NCBI GenBank assembly: GCA_964036045.1 | Contig: OZ038379.1 | Coordinates: 71,764,719 to 71,828,718, forward strand | DNA length: 64,000 nt | Direction: 5' to 3' | Source of the DNA: Eutreptiella sp. 'Long Island Sound 2002' | Lineage: Eukaryota; Euglenozoa; Euglenophyceae; Eutreptiales; Eutreptiaceae | Translations under genes and position numbers: made by a program | Notes under the pieces: model-generated | Told to the model about the DNA's origin: nothing | The model's input: only the letters and a program-made list of their open reading frames with translations | The model's database searches: none | In this document: positions 56,589-64,000 of the stretch, piece by piece | Layout of the letters: every line of letters starts with the position of its first letter | Position numbering within the stretch: the stretch's first letter is position 1

Positions 56589-58865
56589 ATGGACCTTGCT
56601 TCTGTTGTCGCTGCTCTCGCCTCCGTTGGTGTCCGTGTATCTGGTTCTACCCCCAATAACAACATCCAGGGAGACTCCTCGCGTGCCTGCCCCACTGGTC
56701 TTGCCGGCCCCGAGCCCTCCGGCACCCTCAACGACCCAGGGCAGCACTTTCATGGTAGCAGAGGCTACCTGAATGTTGTTCCTATGGTGTCCCAACCACA
56801 GCTAGCTCCCCAGTACGGCCCCGTAGACTCCGCCACCTCCGGAGACGTAACGATTACGCTGCCGTGGTGCTGTGCGAACGAGGCCTTGAGAGGAATGCCT
56901 TGCGCAAGCCCAAATTGCCCAAGAAGGGCACAAATCAGCAGCTGTGGAGGCCCAGATTACAATCAAGATCCCAGTCGAAACTGGCCATCAAGTAGCTGGA
57001 ATCTCCCAGCTTACGCTAATGGCAACGCTCCGGTGGAGCTTACGGACCTGGCAGGTACTAATACTCCTTACCAATGTCCACATTTTGAGACCATCGACGC
57101 CGACATTGACGACATTGAGATGGGTGGTCCAGGTGAGGTACCTACCTATAATCGACCAGCCTCATGGGCACAATGGGACAACCATTTGTCTTCCGAAGTG
57201 ACCCGTAACCTTGAGGCGCTTGAGGCCCTTTGTCTATTAGCCACGTCTAAGCTGATAGGACAAGAAAGAATCGCCTCTGATTTTTTATTCGAATATTTTT
57301 TCCTCCTTCAAGAAGAAATTAAGACCAGGATGTGGTGGTGTTCTCAAGAAGATGAATCTTTTGCCATTTTCTTGCAGATCCGGGAGGCAAGCCCCTTCCC
57401 GAAGGAGAAGACCAAGGCACCTGTTGCCGGGCCCTCCGCCCCTCATCCTTCTGTTTCCATCCGCGACGATCTAGCCGCCGCGGTTGAGGAAGGAATTTTA
57501 GAGGCAGCTAGGCAGGCAAGCCTGGAAATTAGGACTGAAGGAGCTCCCCAAGTGGACTCCTGGCTGCGAACCACTGAGATTAGCGGTCCGACAGCCTGCT
57601 CAGGCCCTTCAGGACACGGTATGTACTGTCCTGCCGACTGCTCTTGCAGATTACAGCGAGATACTGAGCTCCAATTGCTCAAAGATCAAATGCAACTCAT
57701 CATTCAGACGCTGGGAATTAAAGATCTTTTCAAGACCCACATGAGGTCTGAGGGCGCATCATCGGTGGAACAAACAACAGAACCGTCGGAGGAGGCGACA
57801 GAAATTTTTTCGATTGCTCCTTCGGTGGACTCTAAGACCACCGACGCAAGGATCAGCAGGACTAAGCTAAAGGAAAGGGTTACAATCTCTCGATCTCAGA
57901 GTAGATCGGCGAAGGCTAGGAATGAGGCTCAGAATGCCAAACGAACTGCCTCCCGTACTACCCTTCCTGCTGTTGATTCCAATGCAATTGCCCAGATGTT
58001 GCTCGCCCAGACCCTCGCCGGAGCTGGTGTGGCTAATGATGCTGCCAAGGTGTCTGCCATTACGGCCGGTGTTGGGCTGGATTCACTCCTAAATCCTACT
58101 TCATTGCGACTTCGTCAGGTTGCCAAGCAGCCGAAGTATAATGGAAACCCCAGACGTTGGCCTCAGTTCCAACGGGAATTTAAACTGTGGGTTAAGACTC
58201 AAAAGCTCCAGGATGATCAGTTCCTGATGGCCCTCCTGGACTGCCTTGAGGGAGCGCCGGCCAACACGTGGCTCAGGACCTGGAGTGATCGTGAGGATTC
58301 AAGTTCCCCCCTTACCTTTGATGAGGTGTGGGAACAGTTGGAGGTACGTGGATCCCGGCTGCCTGAGGACCATTACCACCAGATGTTGAAGAATTTTCCT
58401 TCATTCTCTCGATTAATCTTGCACGAAGTGCAGGACAAGAGACAGCGCTTCTGGAATCTCGTAGGAGAATCTGAACATTCAGGCGAAAAATTTTCTAGTG
58501 CCGAGCTGAAAAATCTGATTTTTGACAAGATCCCCTCAGAAACCGCCGCCACCCTTCGGAATAAACAGTCCGAAGAAAAGGTCAAGACCTGGTGGGCGGA
58601 AGTCGATGGCTTCGGCGCCTCGGCAAACAGGTTTACGGTCAGGGAGGCACTTCAAAAGTGCTCCCCCACGTCGTTCACCAACACGTGGAAAATCAAGTTT
58701 AATGAACACGAGGATCGGGACTTGTTTGTCCAAGTCCTCAATAGGGGAGTAAGTTTCCACGGCCATCGCCTGAAGGCCAGGAACTGGGTGTTTTCGTTTA
58801 CTCCGCAGGAACTGTGGGAAGAGGTTGAGAGGCTCGCTGACGCCGCCAATCAAAATTTCCATTAG
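56589..58865 (+). CDS. gag: Gag of a Ty3/gypsy-type retrotransposon
   Basis: 758 codons from ATG 56,589, the first Met after the leader, to TAG 58,863-58,865. The N-terminal 170 residues are low complexity, rich in Pro, Ser and Cys. Acidic and helical stretches follow (PVAGPSAPHPS near 280), then a Ser/Arg/Lys-rich region (about 430-460: TKLKERVTISRSQSRSAKAR). The retrotransposon-gag core begins at about 513 (QPKYNGNPRRWPQFQREFKL), with LEGAPANTWLRTW, DEVWEQLEVRGSRLP and an Arg/Trp-rich end. It should form the capsid shell. The zinc-knuckle/RNA-binding part is not in this ORF but in the same frame just beyond the TAG, so a Gag-only product would lack NC. Frame and codon use look undamaged. 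Confidence 0.88.
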   Translation: MDLASVVAALASVGVRVSGSTPNNNIQGDSSRACPTGLAGPEPSGTLNDPGQHFHGSRGYLNVVPMVSQPQLAPQYGPVDSATSGDVTITLPWCCANEALRGMPCASPNCPRRAQISSCGGPDYNQDPSRNWPSSSWNLPAYANGNAPVELTDLAGTNTPYQCPHFETIDADIDDIEMGGPGEVPTYNRPASWAQWDNHLSSEVTRNLEALEALCLLATSKLIGQERIASDFLFEYFFLLQEEIKTRMWWCSQEDESFAIFLQIREASPFPKEKTKAPVAGPSAPHPSVSIRDDLAAAVEEGILEAARQASLEIRTEGAPQVDSWLRTTEISGPTACSGPSGHGMYCPADCSCRLQRDTELQLLKDQMQLIIQTLGIKDLFKTHMRSEGASSVEQTTEPSEEATEIFSIAPSVDSKTTDARISRTKLKERVTISRSQSRSAKARNEAQNAKRTASRTTLPAVDSNAIAQMLLAQTLAGAGVANDAAKVSAITAGVGLDSLLNPTSLRLRQVAKQPKYNGNPRRWPQFQREFKLWVKTQKLQDDQFLMALLDCLEGAPANTWLRTWSDREDSSSPLTFDEVWEQLEVRGSRLPEDHYHQMLKNFPSFSRLILHEVQDKRQRFWNLVGESEHSGEKFSSAELKNLIFDKIPSETAATLRNKQSEEKVKTWWAEVDGFGASANRFTVREALQKCSPTSFTNTWKIKFNEHEDRDLFVQVLNRGVSFHGHRLKARNWVFSFTPQELWEEVERLADAANQNFH
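58863..58865 (+). other. In-frame TAG between gag and NC-protease: candidate readthrough site
   Basis: The codons before and after (CAT TAG GGT CTG) are in one frame. A G directly follows the stop, as in some known leaky UAG-G contexts. Downstream pairing was not tested. Confidence 0.5.
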
Positions 58866-60299
58866 GGTCTGGGAAGAAACAGGAATACCCAGCAAAACAC
58901 CCAAAATGGGGCCCAAAAGGGCAACAAAAAGGTGAATGACACCCGGAATGTTCAGGATCATTGTAGGATCTGCCTTCTTTTAGGTTCTACGAACCGAGCT
59001 AAGACGCATTCTACTGCTAATCACCGATGGTCTGCTTACGATCACAAGGTGATTGGTGAAAATGTCAGTAATTCGCAGAATTCAGACAGGAATGACAGAC
59101 AGGTGCATGGTGCAAAGGGGGGAAAGGGTAATCCGACCCCCTCCGGTGGAAACAAAAATACCGGAGGCCCTGGCGGGTCCCAAGGTAAAGGAAATCGGAC
59201 TCCATCCGGCTCCGGTGGGCAGCCGAACGGCCAGACAAGTCCTAATGGCAACGCCGGAGGCGGAAATCGAAATCCAGGCCAAACCCCTCAATTCGGTACA
59301 AACAAAGGAAATGCTCCAGGATCACAGGGTAAAGGCAAGAGAAATCCTTCGGGAACCCCTTTCTCTGGTAAGGGCAGAGGGCGTGGCGACGGTGGTGGCC
59401 CATCATCCGGCGGCCGTGGCCGTGGACGTGGAAAGGGAAATCATCGTGTGGATCAGGTCTCAGGTGCAGATCAGGTGTCCGATGCGGATCGAGATTATGT
59501 CGAAAATGCCCTGAATCCAGCGGATGATCCGTTCCAAGATGAGTGGATCGACGAATCAGGCTGTGTTCAGGATGTTAACGCAGCCGCTGGAGGTCAGAAC
59601 GCCTTGGGGAGCCACGAAAATCGCCCCTCCCCAGGCGATTTCAGGCATGATCCCCAAATTCCTGATCGACCATTACTTGATGTAGGGTCGCTTGTCTCTT
59701 CTCCCCTGGATCCGGCAGCGGATCCTTCTGTTGTAGTGGACGAGGTTGGTGTACAGTCCAAACACAGGGCCCGTCAGTTTGTCACAAAGCTGTGGGTCTC
59801 TGATTGCAAGGGAAATTTCCATCTCGCCACTTGTTTGTGTGACAATGGATCAGAGGTAAATCTCCAATCCAATTCATTCTTACCCGACGACTGCGTGTTT
59901 GAATCGCCTCATCCTGTTACCCTCGAGGGAGTTTCTGGACATTCTCTCGCAGGTGGGCAACGCGGTTGTTATATATCAACTCATTTGGTCGCTCAAGACC
60001 TTTGGGAAGAGCAAAATGTGGAAGAAGTTGTCCTTAAGGATGACTACTTCTATCGTGCTGACATAAAGTATGACCTTTATTTGGGCCATCCTTGGCTTCG
60101 CAAGAACAGGGTAGCGCCCGTAGGTCATCGTCGTTGTTTTTTGCTGGAGTCAGGTCCCTTCAAGCGTCCTGAATTTCGTTTTTTGCACGCAGGGTTTAAA
60201 AGTGCAGAAGAATTTTTGAAGCAAAAAGTGACATCAAAATTTGGTGAAGATGTCACCATTGCAGAGGTGAATGGGAGTGCCGATTACTCCCAAGAGTAA
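58866..60299 (+). CDS. NC-like RG-rich region and retropepsin-like protease of the gypsy element
   Basis: The frame is open directly from the codon after the gag TAG (first Met at 58,932) to TAA 60,297-60,299, 477 codons. It begins Asn/Gln-rich and has a Cys/His cluster (HCRICLLLGSTNRAKTH, an atypical knuckle at most). A long Gly/Asn/Pro and then RG-rich nucleic-acid-binding region follows (about 59,110-59,440, GGRGRGRGKGN). The protease part contains ATCLCDNGSEVNL with DNGS at 59,841-59,852 in place of the usual D-S/T-G, then YDLYLGHPWLRK (about 60,070), the second conserved protease motif. If there is no readthrough, this ORF would need its own start. The protease would process the polyprotein. 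DNG instead of DSG/DTG is unusual but keeps the catalytic Asp. Confidence 0.78.
   Translation, partial: GLGRNRNTQQNTQNGAQKGNKKVNDTRNVQDHCRICLLLGSTNRAKTHSTANHRWSAYDHKVIGENVSNSQNSDRNDRQVHGAKGGKGNPTPSGGNKNTGGPGGSQGKGNRTPSGSGGQPNGQTSPNGNAGGGNRNPGQTPQFGTNKGNAPGSQGKGKRNPSGTPFSGKGRGRGDGGGPSSGGRGRGRGKGNHRVDQVSGADQVSDADRDYVENALNPADDPFQDEWIDESGCVQDVNAAAGGQNALGSHENRPSPGDFRHDPQIPDRPLLDVGSLVSSPLDPAADPSVVVDEVGVQSKHRARQFVTKLWVSDCKGNFHLATCLCDNGSEVNLQSNSFLPDDCVFESPHPVTLEGVSGHSLAGGQRGCYISTHLVAQDLWEEQNVEEVVLKDDYFYRADIKYDLYLGHPWLRKNRVAPVGHRRCFLLESGPFKRPEFRFLHAGFKSAEEFLKQKVTSKFGEDVTIAEVNGSADYSQE
60297..60299 (+). other. In-frame TAA between protease and pol: candidate readthrough site
   Basis: CAA GAG TAA GAA TGT: the frame continues unchanged into pol, which has no Met for the next ~30 codons and no stop to the window edge. 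Confidence 0.45.
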
Positions 60300-63200
60300 G
60301 AATGTCTTCGTAGGGACTCCCAGCCACGACGCCCTTCGCACTGGCACTCTTCATCCTACAGAGTAGTCGACAAATGGCGCGATGCAATTTGTGAATACTT
60401 TCATGAACACCATTCCTTTTGGCCCCAGTATGATGCCTTTGCTAACCGTATGAACAAGCGCTTTGACAAGCACTTTAGCGACGCTTGGACCCATAAATGG
60501 GACAAGAAGTTGTGGATTAATCCTCCGTTTCACTTAATCCAGCAGGTCATCCACAAAATCAAGCAAGATAAAACCCAGGCAATTTTAGTTGTGCCCTTGT
60601 GGGACGACAAGCCTTGGTTTCAGGAATTACAAGACATTTGTGTAGATTACATCGAACTTCCCAGGAAGATTAAGCTGTATGCCAGGGACGACACAGGTCC
60701 CCTGCCACAGCGGTCCTGGAGTTCGCTTGCATTCCTGGTGGATGGAAAGCTTTCTGACTCTAATTCTGCTGATTCTAGTACAGATTCCTGTGTTGGGTCT
60801 GAATCTGAGGTTGAGCGTGGTACTGATGATGAATCTATTTTTTCTGATTTTTGTCTGTCAGATACCCAAGGTGATTCAATGTCCAATGGATCCGCCTCGT
60901 CTCCCTCTTCTCCAATACGGTCGACATCGAAAAGAATCTTCAGTGCACGGGCGAGGAAAAATCTCCAATCACGCCGCAAATTCAGAGTTTTTTATGAAAA
61001 ACCCCCTGTGGAAGCTTTCATGGATCCTTTCGAGGAGCTGGATCACGAAGAGAATCTCTGGGATTTCGACACACGACCCACCTATCTTCAAGAGGCAGTT
61101 GATACGGACCTGTTTAGGGACATCCGTAAGAAGATTCTTCCTGCCAAAGCCGAAGAAGTCGCCAAAGTTTTTTCGACAGTAATTCCTGGCGATCAGGTGG
61201 ACACTGAATTGTGTTCCAAGTCAAGAGAAAAGATTTTTGGGGAACGGAAGGACACAACCCTTTCAGGAAAGTTGATCAAAGATCCCCCTGTCCGTGGACA
61301 GTTCGGTGAAGCCTTCATCGAGCTTCGTGAAGGGTACAAGGCAAAAAAACAGCGCCCTTATGAAAATCATGGACATAAACATGAGATCCTCAGAAATATC
61401 ATCGAGAGAAATCTCAGGGAATTTGGTTGGCTTGAGGGTTGTATGACCAGTGAATGGTGCTGTTCACCCTTCACAGTCCCGAAGCCACCGCCTGCAGACC
61501 AAAACACCATTGATGGTTGGCGAATGGTTGTTGATTTTCGCAATCTCAACGCCGAAACCAAGGCGGATTCGCACCCCCTGCCCCTCATTGAGGGGGAAAT
61601 CGCTAAGAGGGCAAGAGGTCGTTTGTTCTCTGTGCTGGATCTCCGTCACGGCTTTCACCAAATGCCGTTGAGGAAGGACAGCCGACCTCTCACCTGTATG
61701 TGCACGCCATGTGGCCCAGTCCAATGGACCGTCATGCCCATGGGGCTGAAGAACGCCCCCTCATTTTTTCAAAGAATGATGGAGGATGTGCTGTTCACAA
61801 CCCATCCTGAGCTTCGTGCCTTCGTGAGTGTGCACATAGATGACATAATCATCGCGACGGAAGGGGAGGGACTGACCGAAGCCGAGCTGGTGGCCCTACA
61901 TGAGAAGCAGCTGAACCAAGTTTTGGACATTCTTGACGCCAATCAGCTGATTTGTGGGCCAAAGAAGGGAAAATTATTTTTAAAATCAGTCGAATTTTGT
62001 GGTTCTCTCCTAGAGAATGGCACTCGACGACCCAGTCCAGGGAAGCTCGTCGCTATTCAGAAGTGGAAGCGCCCTGAGGCGATCACGGAGTTGAGAGGAT
62101 TCCTGGGTTGTTGCAATTTTTACCACACTTTTGTGCCGAATTATGCCAAATTTGCTGCCCCCCTGACTGAATTATTGAAGGTAGGGAGAGATGCGGGCAA
62201 GGCAGGTTCAAAGGTTCGTGTCAAGTGGACTGACGAGTGCGAGGAGGCCTTCCATCACTTGAAAGCAGCCCTCTGCGAAGTCGCCACGTTGCATGTGCCC
62301 CAATTTGACAGACCCTTCTACATTAGAACTGACGCTTCTAGGTACGCGATCGGAGCTGTTCTTGAACAGGTTGATGAAGCCACCGGCGATCACTACCCTC
62401 TTGCATTTTGGTCTCGGAAGCTAGCCCCACGCCAAATGCAATGGTCGCCGCGTGAGCAAGAGACTTACGCCATCATCTGTGCATTAAAAAAGTACCAATC
62501 GTGGGTTGGCACCAATCGAGTCGAGGTCCTGACGGATCATCGATCTCTGGAGTATTGGGCCACCGAACACATTGATACTGTCGCGAGCCCAGCTGGTCGA
62601 CGGGCCAGATGGCACGAATTTCTCTCTCTGTTTGACCTCCATGTGTCGTATTTGCCTGGAAAACACAACACGGTAGCGGATGCTCTGAGCCGATGGGCTT
62701 ACCCCGCCTCAGAGGGGCTGCAAAGTACCAACATCCATGGTACGGAGCAGGACCGCCATGTCATCATCGAATGGGATCAGGAAGAAAAGAAACTCATTCG
62801 ACGTGCATGCATGCAGTGTGCTGTTGAACAGCACGCATTGCCGTGTCACGACATCACGGCCATCACAGATCCGGCGCATGCTCATGAGATCTGCACCAAA
62901 ACACTGAAAGTCGTGGAAAAAGTCACCGATCCCTCCTCAGGGAGTGTGAAACGGTATGACTATACCCGACGAGTAAGTCGGTTTCGGTTGATCCAGGGTA
63001 TTAAGCGTCGAGATCCGGCCAAAACTCCACCCCTGCCGAAAGATTCCCTGATCATCCGTGACTGGACGTCCGATTATCTGCAGGATCCCATGTTTAAAGA
63101 GGTCTTTGGAAATCTCAAATCCAAAGATGCTCACAAGGATGGGATTTTTCCTGAGTACTCGTTGGATGGGGGGAAGCTGTGGATGGAGGGTAAATTGTGT

Positions 63201-64000
63201 GTGCCAGACGCCCTAGCCCCCCGAGTGTTAAACTGGTGGCACAAATGGGAGTCCCCCCACGCACATGGCCGTCGACTGTGGTCGATGATTAAACATAGGT
63301 TGTTTGGCTCACGGCTATATACTCACTGCATGAAAGTAGCCGCCGGATGTGCTCAATGTGCTGTCTCGGCGCCTCCCGGCGCGAAGAAGCACGGCCATCT
63401 GAGGCCTCATCCTATTCCGGAGCGCCTCTTTAACAGAGTCACCAGTGATTTCTTCTATCTCGGTGAACTCGATGACGAAGAGTGCCATTGGACTAACAAA
63501 AAAGTCAATGGTGTGCTCCTTATTCAGTGCCGTCATTCCGGCTACATTCAAGTGTTGCCTTGCAACATTGAGTCGATGACTGGCAAGGCTGCCGCCAAAT
63601 GGTGCGCGCAGACCTGGATGGGAGGCTGGGACGTCCCATCCGAGGTGGTGACGGATTCAGGCAAAGAGTACACCTCCGAATGGTGGAGAGAATTATGTGC
63701 TCCCCTTGGAATCCACCACCTCCGATGTGAAATCCATTCGCATCGAGCGCTGCCTGGCGAAAGAGCCGGCCGCTCAATTATTAATATGCTTCGTAAGGAG
63801 CTCGCGAGTGAAAAGGATTTCCATTGGATGGAAGTTCTCTTCGCATTGCTTCGCCGTTACCACAACACGCCTTTGTATCATGGCCTTTCTCCAAATGAAA
63901 TTGTCTTTGGACGAAAGAAGTGTTGGTGGAACATGCCGTTGAATAATCCTCGCCCCTGTAAAGATGCTTCGCTGTTTTTGGACGAAGTCCAACGAGCAGA
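60300..64000 (+). CDS. pol: Pol of the gypsy element: Dam-like domain, RT, RNase H, integrase (3' end outside)
   Basis: Open for 1,233 codons from the codon after the TAA to the window edge. Order: (1) a Dam-like domain, 60,351-60,740, with YDAFANRMNKRF, LWINPPFHLIQQV and AILVVPLWDDKPWF; (2) a Ser/Asp/Glu-rich linker, 60,745-60,900; (3) RT, with WRMVVDFRNLN (61,520), FSVLDLRHGFHQ (first catalytic Asp 61,638) and VHIDDIII (Asp pair 61,838-61,843; HIDD for the usual YxDD); (4) RNase H, with RTDASRYAIGAVLEQ (Asp 62,331), EQETYAII, LTDHRSLEYW and GKHNTVADALSR; (5) integrase, with an H-H-C-C zinc-binding region (63,237-63,370, CAQC) and D, D, E at 63,447, 63,654 and 63,759, the last pair separated by 34 residues, one fewer than usual. 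RT-RH before integrase is the Ty3/gypsy order. No frameshift or stop is present, so the copy may be recent. Confidence 0.9.

Noticed and set aside
56589-64000. A non-standard genetic code in which TAG and TAA are sense codons
   Set aside because: Other element frames end at ordinary stops, and decayed copies accumulate all three stops. One element cannot establish a code change, so readthrough or recent nonsense remains preferable.

Overview
This window looks like a repeat-dominated stretch of a large eukaryotic nuclear genome. No bacterial gene, rRNA, classical tRNA, CRISPR array or recognisable host housekeeping gene is visible. Every coding region I can support belongs to a transposable element. 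My best guess for the organism is a dinoflagellate, possibly close to Symbiodiniaceae. That guess rests on remembered resemblance of the C/A-rich LINE endonuclease region (48-53.8 kb) and of the gag families (1-5 kb and 41.5-47 kb) to dinoflagellate elements. It is an inference I cannot check here.

Layout. 1-5.1 kb (minus strand): an open, left-truncated gag of one retroelement family and a long frameshifted gag-like ORF of a second family. 5.1-7.6 kb: nothing recognised. 7,587-23,553 (copy A) and 25,273-42,965 (copy B): a direct duplication with a 17.7-kb offset, separated by a 1.7-kb linker. Each copy holds, in order, about 3 kb without a recognised gene, a 61-bp minisatellite (about 22 units), a tRNA-like pol III A/B-box segment, a gag-derived module carrying a 1.19-kb hAT-like non-autonomous transposon, a T-depleted satellite (units about 225-265 bp), an array of about 25 short GC-rich hairpins, a GC-rich tail and a second gag/hAT module. 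Copy B alone has a 1.8-kb 5'-truncated LINE-like insertion with an 18-bp target duplication and a poly-A end.

In copy B the second module runs on (43-47 kb) into the rest of a decayed retroelement: gag core, zinc knuckle, retropepsin-like protease and a methyltransferase-like domain. 47-53.8 kb is the 5' part of a decayed LINE that includes its endonuclease but no reverse transcriptase. 54.1-56.2 kb (minus) is a nearly complete Penelope-like reverse transcriptase with one stop and one frameshift. 56.6 kb to the right edge is a young-looking Ty3/gypsy-type element. Its gag, NC-protease and methyltransferase-like/RT/RNase H/integrase parts are open and lie in one frame, but a single TAG and a single TAA separate the three parts.

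The most interesting observations are: (1) the gypsy element's same-frame stops placed exactly at functional boundaries, with an intact pol of more than 1,230 codons after them; (2) a Dam-like (NPPF) domain between protease and RT, with a diverged counterpart (NPRF) at the same position in the unrelated-looking element at 45.9 kb; (3) the T-depleted satellite and hairpin array; (4) a readable insertion history (hAT into gag, then module duplication, then 17.7-kb duplication, then LINE insertion).
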